Of a DNA stretch of 64,000 nt, positions 49,844 through 58,791 are shown piece after piece (within the stretch, counting starts at the first letter, position 1; each line of letters opens with the position of its first letter). The translations under genes and the position numbers were made by a program. The notes under the pieces are model-generated. The model was given only the letters and a program-made list of their open reading frames with translations. It did not search any database and was not told where the DNA came from. The DNA is taken from contig NZ_CP163525.1 of the NCBI RefSeq assembly GCF_041080655.1, forward strand, positions 1,426,001 through 1,490,000, written 5' to 3'. This DNA comes from Streptomyces sp. CG4. Lineage in GTDB: Bacteria; Actinomycetota; Actinomycetes; Streptomycetales; Streptomycetaceae.

Positions 49844-49852
49844 TGACACGAG
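49844..49852. repeat. TGTGACACG motif beside attR
   Basis: The nonamer matches those at 26970-27003 beside attL, at a similar distance (about 80-130 bases) from the core. A partial copy, TGTGACGA, lies just upstream at 49833. Confidence 0.35.
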
Positions 49853-49870
49853 AACACCTGGGAATGATCA

Positions 49871-49904
49871 AGAGCCCTGTCTCGCTGATGCGAAACAGGG
49901 CTCT
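49871..49904. terminator. tRNA-Pro terminator carried by the element
   Basis: AGAGCCCTGT pairs with ACAGGGCTCT. It lies about 27 bases beyond the tRNA 3' end on the element side and replaces the original terminator left at attL. Confidence 0.7.
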
Positions 49905-49930
49905 GACATGCGACTACGAGAGAACTCCCA

Positions 49931-50005
<75 letters not shown>

Positions 50006-50079
50006 GTGCGGTCTCACCCGGGGTGCCCCGTGTGATCGCGCAGGTCAACCCTACCGCACCCGTGCGGGTGCCCGTGTCG

Positions 50080-50475
50080 CCCCGGTGGCGGTGGGGGCGG
50101 TCGTACGGTCCTGGCGGCGGGCCGGGACCAGGAGGGCGGCGCCGGCCGGTGACCAGGACGCTGGTGAGCGCGGCGCCGATGGAGCCGCCGATGGTGCGGA
50201 TGTTGGCGTTCATGCCGGTCGCGGCGCCGGTCTGCTCGGGCGGGACGCTGCCGACGACGAGGTTGGCCATCGAGGCTAAGGCCAGTCCGATGCCGAGGCC
50301 GAACAGTCCGGCGACCACGGCTATCTGCCACTGGGCGTCGTACCAGAAGGTGAGGAATCCGCAGGCCAGCGTGCCGAGGGCGGCGCCGGTGGTGGCTCGC
50401 CCCTTCGACGACGACGCCCAGCGCGACCGGGTGCCGGCGATCGCGCTGGACGGGGTCCGCACCGCCCGCTGACAC
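50080..50475 (-). pseudogene. C-terminal fragment of an MFS (DHA2-type) transporter
   Basis: The minus strand reads GTLACGFLTFWYDAQWQIAV, FGLGIGLALASMANLVVGSV and ATGMNANIRTIGGSIGAALT, the last transmembrane helices of a 14-helix drug-export MFS protein with its PPEQTGAATGMNANIR motif. No N-terminal part is present and the flanking frames do not match the family. The 3' end runs into the tRNA-Pro region. Confidence 0.7.
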
Positions 50476-50521
50476 CGGTGGCGCGCCGGGCGCCGAGCGG
50501 GTGCGTGGCCCTGCCCGGCGC

Positions 50522-51037
50522 CTACTTGATCACCGCGTTCGCCACCACCACGATCACCCCGAGCAGCGCGTCGCCCAGCCCGATGAGCACCGCGACCGGC
50601 CATCGCCGTGCCGACCAGCGGGCGGTGACCAGGCCGAGGGCGAAGAGGATGCCGATGTTCAGGGCGAAGGCCGGATACTCGAGGCCCTTCGCGGGCCACC
50701 ATTTCCAGCCGGCGCCCGCCAGCACGAGGACGGTGGGCAGCACGGCCGTGACCAGCGGCCACTCGTCGCGCAGGGTGCGCAGCACGTCCCAGCGGTGGTG
50801 CGGGGCGCGTTCCGCGATGTAGTGGGCGTAGCCGTGGGCCAGCGCGGAGGCGAGCGCGGTCACCAGCAGCCAGGCGGCGTCGTAGCGGCGGCCGGCGGGG
50901 GTGACCCGGCCGTACTGGGTGAGCGCCGCCACCATCGAGCTGGCGAGGACGGCGCCGTAGACCCCGCCGAACAGGACGGCCTCGCGTGTGTCACGCTGCC
51001 GGGGCGGTGCCGCGCCGACCGCCGGGGAGTCAGCCAT
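50522..51037 (-). CDS. Four-helix membrane protein, unknown
   Basis: The 171-residue product has four hydrophobic helices (FGGVYGAVLASSMVAAL, AAWLLVTALASALAHGYAHY, LVTAVLPTVLVLAGAGW, WPVAVLIGLGDALLGVIVVV). A short hydrophilic N-terminus precedes them. Such proteins are common in Streptomyces and unassigned. ATG 51037 was chosen because residues before it lack conservation-like character. Confidence 0.7.
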   Translation of the reverse strand: MADSPAVGAAPPRQRDTREAVLFGGVYGAVLASSMVAALTQYGRVTPAGRRYDAAWLLVTALASALAHGYAHYIAERAPHHRWDVLRTLRDEWPLVTAVLPTVLVLAGAGWKWWPAKGLEYPAFALNIGILFALGLVTARWSARRWPVAVLIGLGDALLGVIVVVANAVIK

Positions 51038-51167
51038 GCTCCCCACGATCACTCGGGGTGCGGCGCGCCGCCAGTCCACGCGGACCGACGAAGTGTCCTC
51101 CCACCAGCCCCGATGCCGCACACTGTGTCGACGGCGGCGGGCGCGGGGCGCTGGCTAGGCTCGCCGC

Positions 51168-51512
51168 ATGACGCACAGCTTCGCACTCCACATCCCCGAC
51201 GCCGATCTCGAACCCGAGCCCCTCGACCCGGAGCAGATCGTCTCCGGGAACCCGGAGGTCACCGGGAAGGTGGTCTGGGAGTCACCGGACGGCCGGCAGA
51301 TCCGCGGCGTCTGGCAGATCACGCCCGGCGTGGTCACCGACACGGAGGCGGACGAACTGTTCGTGGTGATCAGCGGTTCGGCGACGATCGAGGTCGTGGA
51401 CGGGCCGACGCTGAAGGTCGGGCCGGGCGACATGGCGGTGCTGCGCGCGGGCGACCGTACGACGTGGACGGTGCACGAGACGCTGCGCAAGGCGTACGCG
51501 ATCAACCTGTGA
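51168..51512 (+). CDS. Cupin-domain protein
   Basis: The 114-residue single-domain cupin has GVWQITPGVVTDTEADELFV and GDMAVLRAGDRTTWTVHETL, close to the ureidoglycine aminohydrolase-type (DUF861) cupins. The first motif has Glu/Asp where His is usual, so metal binding is uncertain. It lies alone between the membrane protein and the LacI gene. Confidence 0.85.
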   Translation: MTHSFALHIPDADLEPEPLDPEQIVSGNPEVTGKVVWESPDGRQIRGVWQITPGVVTDTEADELFVVISGSATIEVVDGPTLKVGPGDMAVLRAGDRTTWTVHETLRKAYAINL

Positions 51513-51525
51513 GGCCGCCCCGGCT

Positions 51526-52518
51526 TCAGGAAGACGGCGCCGTCGTCCCCCGGATCTCCAGCGTCGGCACGGCGAGGTGGACCCGCCCCTCGCCGTCCGG
51601 CCGCTCGAACCGGTCGAGCAGACAGCGGGCGGCGCGCCGGCCGATCTCGTACGGCGCGGTGTCGACGGTGGTCAGCCAGACGTGCCGCAGCCGGGAGATG
51701 CTGGTGTTGTCGTAGCCGGCCACCGAGAGGTCGCGCGGCACGCGTAGGCCCAGTTCCTCGGCCGCCGAGAGGGCGCCCACCGAAGCCATGTCGTTGACGG
51801 CGAAGAGTGCCGTCGGCCGCTCGGGGCGGCTGAGCAGACGTACGGTCCCGCGGTAGCCGCCCTCCTCGGTCAGGTCGCCGGGCTCCACGACCGGTTCGGC
51901 GCCATGGGCCCGCATCGCCGCTTCGAAGCCGCGCCGGCGCAGTGCGCCGACCGCGCCGTGGCCCGCCAGGTGGGCGATCCTGCGGTGGCCGAGGCCGAGC
52001 AGATGCTCGGTGGCGAGCCGGGCCCCGTGCTCGTCGTCCCCGGCGACGACGTCCACACCCGCCGGCTGCGGCTCGCGGGCCCCTGCCACCACGACCGGCA
52101 TCCGCCGGGCCAGCGCCCCGAGTTCGCCGGGGTCCGGAACCGTGCCGACGATCACCAGACCGTCGACGCCCAGGTCCAGGAACGGTTCGGCGAGGTCGTG
52201 TCCCATCCGCCGGTTCAGCCGGGCGTCGGCGAGCAGCATGTGCAGTCCGGCGGTGTGCAGCAGGGAGTTGAGGCCGTCGAGGAGGTCGACGAACCAGGGG
52301 TTGCGGAGGTCGTCGAGGAGGACGCCGACCGTGCGGGTGCGCTGTTCGCTCAGGCTGCGGGCGGCCGCGTTGGGCCGGTAGCCCAGCTCGCGCACGGCCC
52401 GCAGCACGGCCTCGCGTTTCTCGGGGCTGACCGGTCCCGAGCCGCGCAGCACGAGGGAGACCAGCGACTTGGACACTCCGGCCCGGTCGGCCACGTCACG
52501 GATCGTCGGCGGTCTCAT
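51526..52518 (-). CDS. LacI-family transcriptional regulator
   Basis: The 330-residue product has the LacI helix-turn-helix and hinge (TIRDVADRAGVSKSLVSLVL, RPNAAARSLSEQRTRTVGVL) and a periplasmic-binding-protein-like effector domain (GVDGLVIVG, HRRIAHLAGHGAVGALRRRG, AVNDMASVGALSAAEELGLR, VAGYDNTSISRLR). It is divergent from the oxidoreductase gene at 52669. Palindromes TGGACCGKTCCA lie next to both starts, so it probably represses both genes until a sugar or cyclitol is present. Confidence 0.92.
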   Translation of the reverse strand: MRPPTIRDVADRAGVSKSLVSLVLRGSGPVSPEKREAVLRAVRELGYRPNAAARSLSEQRTRTVGVLLDDLRNPWFVDLLDGLNSLLHTAGLHMLLADARLNRRMGHDLAEPFLDLGVDGLVIVGTVPDPGELGALARRMPVVVAGAREPQPAGVDVVAGDDEHGARLATEHLLGLGHRRIAHLAGHGAVGALRRRGFEAAMRAHGAEPVVEPGDLTEEGGYRGTVRLLSRPERPTALFAVNDMASVGALSAAEELGLRVPRDLSVAGYDNTSISRLRHVWLTTVDTAPYEIGRRAARCLLDRFERPDGEGRVHLAVPTLEIRGTTAPSS

Positions 52519-52521
52519 GAC

Positions 52522-52535
52522 ATGGACCGTTCCAT
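52522..52535. promoter_or_regulatory. LacI operator candidate, regulator side
   Basis: ATGGACCGTTCCAT is an imperfect palindrome immediately before the lacI-type start codon and shares ATGGACCG-TCCA with the site at 52635. Confidence 0.6.
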
Positions 52536-52634
52536 GCAACGTACCGCTCTGTCAAAGGGCGAACCGTCCCTGCTCTTTCCTTGTCAGAGGGTTGACACGA
52601 GCCCATGTCCGAACAAAGGTGACCTGGACAGAAC

Positions 52635-52647
52635 ATGGACCGGTCCA
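52635..52647. promoter_or_regulatory. LacI operator candidate, oxidoreductase side
   Basis: ATGGACCGGTCCA contains the perfect 12-bp palindrome TGGACCGGTCCA, 21 bases before the oxidoreductase start. The central CG is typical of LacI-family operators. Confidence 0.65.
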
Positions 52648-52668
52648 ACATGCCCAGGAGGGGCTGTC

Positions 52669-53829
52669 ATGGTGGATGAGCTGGGTGTCGCCGTCGTCGG
52701 GTTCGGCTGGATGGGCCGGGTGCACTCCCAGGCGTATGCGCGGCTGCCGCACCACTATCCGCACCTCCCGCTGCGACCCCGGCTGATCACCGTGGCCGAG
52801 GAGGTGCCGGGGCGGGCCGAGGAGGCCGCCGCGCAGTTCGGGTTCGCCTCCGCGACCCGCGACTGGCGGGAGGTGGCCGCCGATCCCCGGGTGCGGGCCG
52901 TGAGTATCACCGCCCCGAACTTCCTGCACCGGGAGATCGGCGTGGCGATGGCCGAGGCCGGCAAGCACATCTGGATCGAGAAGCCGGTCGGGCTGACCGC
53001 CGAGGACGCCCGCGCGGTGGCCGACGCGGTCGCCAAGGCCGGCGTGCAGGGCGCGGTCGGCTTCAACTACCGCAACGCGCCCGCCGTCGAGGCGGCCCGC
53101 GAGCTGATCGCCTCCGGTGAGATCGGCGCGGTGACCCATGCCCGCATCCGGCTGTTCAGCGACTACGCGGCCCATCCGGACGGCGCCCTGACCTGGCGGT
53201 ACGAACGGGCGCGCGGCGGCAGCGGGGTGCTCGGCGATCTGGCCTCGCACGGCGCCGACCTGGCCCGTTTCCTGCTGGGCGACATCGTTTCGCTGACCGC
53301 CGACACCGCGATCTTCGTCCCGGAGCGGGCCTGGCCGACCGGCGCCACCGCCGGCCACACCCTCGCCGCCGGCGGCGAGCGGGGCCCGGTCGAGAACGAG
53401 GACTACGTCAGCTGTCTGCTGCGCTTCGCCTCCGGCGCCCGCGGGGTCCTGGAGGCCTGCCGGGTCTCGGTCGGCGAGCAGAACAACTACGGCTTCGAGG
53501 TGCACGGCACGAAGGGGTCCGTCTCCTGGGACTTCCGGCGGCTCAACGAGCTGGCGGTGAGCCGGGGTTCGACGTATCAGGACCAGCCCGTGAGCACCGT
53601 GTACGTCGGGCCGGGTGCCGGTGAGTTCGCCGCGTTCCAGCCGGGGGCGGCCAATGCGATGGGGTACGACGATCTGAAGGTGATCGAGGCGTACCGGTTC
53701 GTACGGTCCGTGGCCGAGGGGGTGCCGTACGGTGCGACGCTTGCGGACGCGGTGCGGAGCGCTGCCGCGCTGGACGCGATGACGCTGGCCGCCGAGCGGG
53801 GCTCGTGGGTGGAGGTCGCGCCGGACTGA
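52669..53829 (+). CDS. Gfo/Idh/MocA family oxidoreductase
   Basis: The 386-residue product has the N-terminal Rossmann motif GVAVVGFGWMGRVHSQAYAR, the EKP signature (GKHIWIEKPVGLTAEDARAV) and the C-terminal domain with GSGVLGDLASHGADLARFLL, where the conserved H of the catalytic DxxxH lies. It oxidises or reduces a sugar or cyclitol with NAD(P). Divergence from a LacI regulator fits catabolic control. ATG 52669 has AGGAGGGG upstream. Confidence 0.9.
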   Translation: MVDELGVAVVGFGWMGRVHSQAYARLPHHYPHLPLRPRLITVAEEVPGRAEEAAAQFGFASATRDWREVAADPRVRAVSITAPNFLHREIGVAMAEAGKHIWIEKPVGLTAEDARAVADAVAKAGVQGAVGFNYRNAPAVEAARELIASGEIGAVTHARIRLFSDYAAHPDGALTWRYERARGGSGVLGDLASHGADLARFLLGDIVSLTADTAIFVPERAWPTGATAGHTLAAGGERGPVENEDYVSCLLRFASGARGVLEACRVSVGEQNNYGFEVHGTKGSVSWDFRRLNELAVSRGSTYQDQPVSTVYVGPGAGEFAAFQPGAANAMGYDDLKVIEAYRFVRSVAEGVPYGATLADAVRSAAALDAMTLAAERGSWVEVAPD

Positions 53830-53958
53830 GCGCGCCGCTGGAGTGCCGCGACATGCCGTTACGCGATATGCCGTTATCCGTCTGCGGCTCCGTCATGCGT
53901 CTGTGGCTCCGTCGTGGCTTGTCGCGCAGTTCCCCGCGCCCCTTCCCGGCGCTGCCCA

Positions 53959-54564
53959 TCACGGCATTGACATGTTCAGCTCTTCCACAGCCGCCGTCAG
54001 CGCGTCGGTCACCTGGCCCGGCGGGATGTCGGCTCCGCCGCTCGTGCGGGCCAGGAGGGGGAGCTCGACCTGGACTCCGGCGAGGCGGGTCAGGTTGACG
54101 GGGTTCCGGGGGTGTACGCCGCGCAGAGCGGACGGGATCGCCGCCAGATCGACGACGGTCGGGAACTGTGGGGCCCGGGTGGCGAAGGTCCCGGCGAGGA
54201 CGTGGGCCGCGGTGCGGTTGGCGCCGCCGAGGAAGATCGTGCGCGGGGTCTCGGCGCGCCTATGGCCGTGCAGCGAGACCGTGAGGGAGACCCGTTGCAG
54301 GAACTCCCGGAGCAGCGCGCAGTGGTCGACCGCCATGCGCGGGGACGGGATGTGGACCGGCTGCCTGGCACCCGGCTGGGTGAAGACGAGGCTGGTGGCG
54401 CCGCAGCGGCGGGCGACGAGCCCGGCGAGTTCGGCGGTGCCGCCCTCGATGCTGCCGTGCAGTGCCAGCAACCCGATGCCGTCACCCGGTACGAGGGTCG
54501 CGAGGAGGGGGACGCCCTCGATCTCGACCTGCTCGCTGCGCGGCATCTGCTCGGTGCGTGCCAT
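53959..54564 (-). CDS. Poly-gamma-glutamate hydrolase family protein
   Basis: The 201-residue product resembles the PF05908-type family (phage PghP-like): GIGLLALHGSIEGGTAELAG with the first His, VDHCALLREFLQRVSLTVSL, HGHRRAETPRTIFLGGANRT and the final APQFPTVVDLAAIPSALRGV. The His/Glu in LHGSIEGGT and the His in LHGHR are likely zinc ligands. It has no signal peptide. It is encoded just after the second LacI gene on the same strand, 9 bases apart. Confidence 0.75.
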   Translation of the reverse strand: MARTEQMPRSEQVEIEGVPLLATLVPGDGIGLLALHGSIEGGTAELAGLVARRCGATSLVFTQPGARQPVHIPSPRMAVDHCALLREFLQRVSLTVSLHGHRRAETPRTIFLGGANRTAAHVLAGTFATRAPQFPTVVDLAAIPSALRGVHPRNPVNLTRLAGVQVELPLLARTSGGADIPPGQVTDALTAAVEELNMSMP

Positions 54565-54573
54565 CGCTCCCCC

Positions 54574-55605
54574 TCAACCGTCCGTCGGCGCGGGCATGTT
54601 GTACGGCGTAACGACCTGGATCGCGGACGGCAACGGCGGGCCGGCCGGTGGCAGCGCACCGTGCGCCCGCATGACGAGATGGCAGGCCTCCCGCATGTCC
54701 TGGCGCAGATCGTGGTGGAGCACGGCGGACAGCCGGTGCTCGCGCAGCAGCCGGGTGTTGTCGTGGTCGAGGTCGTGGGCGATGAACACCGCGCAGCTGC
54801 GGCCGAGGTCAGCGAAGGCGCGCAGGGTGGCGTCGTTGCCGCCGCCGATGGAGTACACGGCCTGGATCTCCGGGTCCCGCTCCAGGGCGGCGCGGACCAG
54901 GTCGTACTGGGTGGCGTCCAGGCCCTGTCCCTCGGCGATCTCCACCAGGGTCCGCTGCGGCTGCCGAGCGCGCATGACGCTGCGGAAACCCATCTCGCGC
55001 TCCTCCTCGTTGCGGAAGAAGCCGCTGCTGAGGCTGGTGAGGACGTTGCCGGGCCGGTCGCCGAGCCACTGGCCCATGAGGTAGGCGGCGGTGGCGCCGG
55101 CCGCGCGGTTGTCGCTGCCGACGTAGCCGAGCCGGCCGCCGGCGGGCAGGTCGGTGACGAGGGTGACGACCGGGATGCCGGCCGCGGTGAGCCGGCCCAC
55201 GGCCGCGGTGATCTCAGGGACGTCCGGCGCCTTCAGGATCACGCCCTGGGAGCCGCGGCGGGCGATCCGGTCCAGCGTTCTGACCTGCTCGGCGGCCGGG
55301 CCGGTCTCGCGGAAGTGGAAGCGGGAGCGGACCACGGCCGGGTGCAGGGAGGGCAGCTCGGCCTCCAGGGCGGCGCGTACGGCGGTCGAGAACCGCTCGG
55401 GTGCCTGCACCACGATGTCGACCATGAAGGTACGGCCCACCAGACGGACCTGGGTGCGCTGCCGGTCGAGGTCGGCGATGGCCCGGCGCACCTCCTGCGC
55501 GGTGCTCTCGCGCACCCCTCCCCTGCCGTTCAGCACACGGTCCACGGTGGCCTCGCTGAGACCCGCCTGACGTGCGATCTCCCGGATCGGGAACGGGTGG
55601 CCCAT
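54574..55605 (-). CDS. LacI-family regulator, sugar-binding type
   Basis: The 343-residue product has the LacI helix-turn-helix (PIREIARQAGLSEATVDRVL, NGRGGVRESTAQEV) and a periplasmic-binding domain of the type 4 class (ARRGSQGVILKAPDVPEITA, LGYVGSDNRAAGATAAYLMG, IQAVYSIGGGNDATLRAFAD). ATG 55605 was chosen since it starts the DNA-binding domain. It is divergent from the phytanoyl-CoA-dioxygenase-like gene and probably controls it together with the ABC transporter genes. Confidence 0.92.
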   Translation of the reverse strand: MGHPFPIREIARQAGLSEATVDRVLNGRGGVRESTAQEVRRAIADLDRQRTQVRLVGRTFMVDIVVQAPERFSTAVRAALEAELPSLHPAVVRSRFHFRETGPAAEQVRTLDRIARRGSQGVILKAPDVPEITAAVGRLTAAGIPVVTLVTDLPAGGRLGYVGSDNRAAGATAAYLMGQWLGDRPGNVLTSLSSGFFRNEEEREMGFRSVMRARQPQRTLVEIAEGQGLDATQYDLVRAALERDPEIQAVYSIGGGNDATLRAFADLGRSCAVFIAHDLDHDNTRLLREHRLSAVLHHDLRQDMREACHLVMRAHGALPPAGPPLPSAIQVVTPYNMPAPTDG

Positions 55606-55655
55606 GGCCCGGCTCCTTGAGGGGTTTTTGATGGCTGGCTGCTGGTTGTTCGAGG

Positions 55656-55669
55656 GGTTTGTACTGACA
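55656..55669. promoter_or_regulatory. Shared motif GGTTTGTACTGACA
   Basis: The motif lies between the divergent lacI-type and dioxygenase-like genes. A copy with one difference (GGTTTGTACTTACA, minus strand) lies at 63217-63230 between the binding-protein and gntR genes. Confidence 0.55.
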
Positions 55670-55776
55670 AGAATGACAGGGCCGCGTGGTTCCCGTGGCC
55701 GAATGCCGTGATCGCGGGCTTGAGGCTGCCGTGATCGCGGGCCCGAGGCCGTGCGGCCCTGACCGAGAGGACACCG

Positions 55777-56943
55777 ATGTCCGTCGCTTCCGCTCCAGGC
55801 CGTGCCTGGTTGTCCGAGCAGGACTGCGACCTCGCCGCCTTCCGCACCCTGATCGACCGCACGACGCTCCTGGCGGACTATCCGCACGCCGCTTCGGTGG
55901 CGGAGAACGTCCTGGTGTACGAGGGTGAGCGGCTGCGCACCGCCGAGGACCGGGACGCGCTGCGGGCCGAGCTGGTGCGGGCGTTCGCCGACGGCCCCGG
56001 GATCGTCGTGGTGCAGGGCGCCTTTCGCGACCCGTCCGTCGTCGACCGGGTGACCTCGGTGTTCGAGGCGCTGATCGCCGAGCAGCGGGCCTCGGCGGCC
56101 GCCGCGGGCGACCACTTCGCGCAGCCGGGCGCCAACGACCGGGTGTGGAACGCGCTGGAGAAGACGGCGCTGTACGACCCGGAGGCGTTCGCCGACTACT
56201 ACGCGAACGACGTGCTGGCCCTGGTCTCGGCCGCCTGGCTGGGCCCCGGCTATCAGGTGACCTCGCAGGTCAACGTGGTCAACCCGGGCGGCGCCGGGCA
56301 GACCGCGCACCGGGACTACCACCTCGGCTTCCTGAGCAACAGGGCCGCGGCCGCCTACCCCACCCATGCGCACCGCCTCTCCCCGCTGCTCACCCTCCAG
56401 GGCGCGGTCGCCCACTGCGACATGCCGGTGGCGTCGGGCCCGACGCGCTGTCTGCCGTACTCGCAGCGGTACGAGCCGGGCTATCTGGCCTGGCGACTGC
56501 CGGAGTTCCAGGCGTACTTCGAGACGCGCCATGTGCAACTCCCGCTCGCCAAGGGCGACGCGGTCTTCTTCAACCCGGCCCTCTTCCACGCCGCCGGCAC
56601 CAACCGCACGGCGGACGTGCGGCGCATGGCCAATCTGCTCCAGGTGTCCTCCGCATTCGGGCGCGCGATGGAGACGGTGGACCGGGAGGCCGTGGCGAAC
56701 GCGGTGTTCCCGGTGCTGCTGCGGCGTGCGGCCGCGGGCGTCGGCGCGGAGTGGCTGGAGAACGTGATCGCGGCGAGCGCCGAGGGCTACCCGTTCCCGA
56801 CCAACCTCGACAGTGACCCGCCGGTCGACGGGCCGGCCCCGCCCACGCAGGCGGACATGGTGCGGCGGGCGGTGCGCGAGGAGTGGACCCCGCAACGGCT
56901 GCGTGCGGAGCTGCGGGCCGGTACGGAACGCCGGGAGAGCTGA
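55777..56943 (+). CDS. Phytanoyl-CoA dioxygenase (PhyH)-family protein
   Basis: The 388-residue product has the 2-oxoglutarate/Fe(II) oxygenase facial triad candidates HxD in GQTAHRDYHLGF near residue 180 and the distal His in VFFNPALFHAAGTNRT near residue 273, with Arg (NRTADVRR) for 2-oxoglutarate. This class often sits in inositol or cyclitol catabolic clusters in actinomycetes. It starts the + strand operon with an SDR and an inositol-dehydrogenase-like gene. Confidence 0.85.
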   Translation: MSVASAPGRAWLSEQDCDLAAFRTLIDRTTLLADYPHAASVAENVLVYEGERLRTAEDRDALRAELVRAFADGPGIVVVQGAFRDPSVVDRVTSVFEALIAEQRASAAAAGDHFAQPGANDRVWNALEKTALYDPEAFADYYANDVLALVSAAWLGPGYQVTSQVNVVNPGGAGQTAHRDYHLGFLSNRAAAAYPTHAHRLSPLLTLQGAVAHCDMPVASGPTRCLPYSQRYEPGYLAWRLPEFQAYFETRHVQLPLAKGDAVFFNPALFHAAGTNRTADVRRMANLLQVSSAFGRAMETVDREAVANAVFPVLLRRAAAGVGAEWLENVIAASAEGYPFPTNLDSDPPVDGPAPPTQADMVRRAVREEWTPQRLRAELRAGTERRES

Positions 56944-56961
56944 GGAAGGGCAGGGCAGATC

Positions 56962-57606
56962 ATGGGACTTCTCGACGGCCTTCTCCGGGACCGGATCGTC
57001 CTGGTCAACGGTGGCAGCCAGGGGGTCGGTGCCGCGATCGCGCGGGCCGCCGTCCGGGAGGGCGCCGCCGTGGCGGTCACCGGCCGCCGTACGGAACCGG
57101 GTGAGGCGCTGGTGGCCGAGCCGGCGGCGGCCGGGGGCAAGGCGATGTTCGTGCGCGCCGATCTGTCGGACGCCGAGCAGGCGAAGGCGGCGGTCGCCGA
57201 GGTGGTGGACACGACCCATTGGGCTGTTCGACGCGCACATCGCGATCAACCTCAAGGCGCCGTTCTTCGCGATGCAGGCGGCGGTCGCCGACATGGTGGC
57301 CCGCAGGGCGCCCGGCACGATCGTCGACATCATCACCTCCTCGGCGCACGGCGGTCAGCCGTTCCTCGCGCCGTACGTCGCCGCCAAGGCTGGACCGCGA
57401 CGGAGGGCGAGGACGCCACGCAGCGCGCCTTCCACGACGCCGGTGACGACTGGCGGGAGCAGGCCGCGGCGAAGCTGCCGGTGGGCAAGCTGGGCCAACC
57501 GGACGAGATCGCCGACTTCGTGGTGTTCCTGCTGTCGGATCGCTCCGGTGTGGTGACCGGGCCGGTGATCGACTGGGACCAGAACGTGCTCGGCGGCCTC
57601 GACTGA
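56962..57606 (+). pseudogene. Short-chain dehydrogenase with two internal deletions
   Basis: The N-terminus is intact (DRIVLVNGGSQGVGAAIARA, with the TGxxxGxG-like NGGSQGVG). After AVAEVVDTTHW a deletion shifts the frame, and LFDAHIAINLKAPFFAMQAA and IITSSAHGGQPFLAPYVAAK follow in frame 3. At 57390 a second deletion returns to frame 1 (WTATEGEDATQRAFHDAGDD, VGKLGQPDEIADFVVFLLSD). The sites of loss remove the NNAG-like region and the segment after the catalytic Tyr-x-x-x-Lys. The gene can no longer make a whole enzyme although both ends are well preserved. Confidence 0.85.
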
Positions 57607-57673
57607 ACCTCCCTCTCCCTCGTCCCCATGACAACTGACTCGTCCCCGTAAAACCTGCAAGGAGCCTCACCTC

Positions 57674-58678
57674 ATGCGCATCGGAATCCTCGGCCTCGGC
57701 CGCATCGGCGCCTTCCATGCCGAGACCCTCTCCGGCCTCGACGCCGTCGAGTCGCTCGTCGTCACCGACCCGTTCGCGGACGCGGCCAAGGCGGCCGCCG
57801 AGCGGTTCGGGGCCGAGGTCGTGGACTCGCCGGAGGCGCTGCTGGCCGCCGGCGTGGACGGCATCGTGGTGGCGGCCGCGACCGACGCCCACCCCGCCCT
57901 GATCCTGGCCGGCGTCGAGGCCGGCGTCCCGGTCTTCTGCGAGAAGCCCGTCGCGAAGACGATGAGCGAGGGTGTCCGGGTGCTCAAGGCCGTCCAGGGC
58001 AGCGACGTGCCGATCCAGATCGGCTACAACCGCCGCTTTGACGCGGGCTTCACCGCCGCGCGCGCCGCCGTCCGGGCGGGCGAGCTGGGCAAGCTGCACA
58101 CCGTGCGCGCCACGACCCTGGACCCGGCGCCGCCGCCGGCCGCGTACGTCGCCGCGTCCGGTGGCATCTTCCGGGACTGCTCCGTGCACGACTTCGACAT
58201 CATCCGCTGGGTGACCGGCCGCGAGGTCACCGAAGTGTACGCGGTCGGCGGCAACCGCGGCGCCGACTACATCAAGGAGGCCGGCGACGCCGACACCACC
58301 GGCGCGCTCCTCACCCTGGACGACGGCACCATCGCGGTGATCTCCAACTCCCGTCACAACGCCCGGGGTTACGACGTCCGTATGGAGCTGCACGGCTTTG
58401 CGGACTCCATCGCCGTCGGCCTGGACGACAAGCTGCCGCTGCGCTCGGTCGAGCCCGGCGTGACCTTCCCGTCCGGCACCCCGCACGAGTTCTTCATGGA
58501 CCGCTTCACCGACGCCTACCGCGCCGAACTCACCGCGTTCACCGAGGTCGTGGCCGGCACCCGGCCCTCCCCCTGCACCGTCGAGGACGCCCTGGAGGCA
58601 GGCTGGATCGCCGAGGCCTGCACCTTGTCCCTGCACGAGCACCGACCGGTGACACTGGCGGAAGTCCGCCAGGCCTGA
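57674..58678 (+). CDS. iolG: Inositol 2-dehydrogenase-like oxidoreductase
   Basis: The 334-residue Gfo/Idh/MocA protein starts MRIGILGLGRIGAFHAETLS and has VPVFCEKPVAKTMSEGVRVL (EKP motif, Lys95 region), QIGYNRRFDAGFTAARAAVR and CSVHDFDIIRWVTGREV, with the DxxxH-like catalytic block typical of IolG. It oxidises myo-inositol or a related cyclitol to the 2-keto form with NAD. Its place next to an IolE-like isomerase and a sugar ABC transporter supports this; the exact substrate is inferred. AAGGAGCC precedes ATG 57674. Confidence 0.88.
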   Translation: MRIGILGLGRIGAFHAETLSGLDAVESLVVTDPFADAAKAAAERFGAEVVDSPEALLAAGVDGIVVAAATDAHPALILAGVEAGVPVFCEKPVAKTMSEGVRVLKAVQGSDVPIQIGYNRRFDAGFTAARAAVRAGELGKLHTVRATTLDPAPPPAAYVAASGGIFRDCSVHDFDIIRWVTGREVTEVYAVGGNRGADYIKEAGDADTTGALLTLDDGTIAVISNSRHNARGYDVRMELHGFADSIAVGLDDKLPLRSVEPGVTFPSGTPHEFFMDRFTDAYRAELTAFTEVVAGTRPSPCTVEDALEAGWIAEACTLSLHEHRPVTLAEVRQA

Positions 58679-58700
58679 CCCCCGCGCCTCCTCGACGGGC

Positions 58701-58740
58701 GGGACGGCGCCGTGAGCCTCATCGGCCACGGCGCCGTCCC
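58701..58740. terminator. Perfect 14-bp hairpin between convergent genes
   Basis: GGGACGGCGCCGTG pairs perfectly with CACGGCGCCGTCCC around a 12-base loop, 22 bases after the iolG-like stop. It should terminate transcription from both sides. Confidence 0.75.
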
Positions 58741-58791
58741 GCTCGTGCCGTTCACTCGTGCGGTGCAGAGGGCCGTCCGGCTCGGTGCGGC

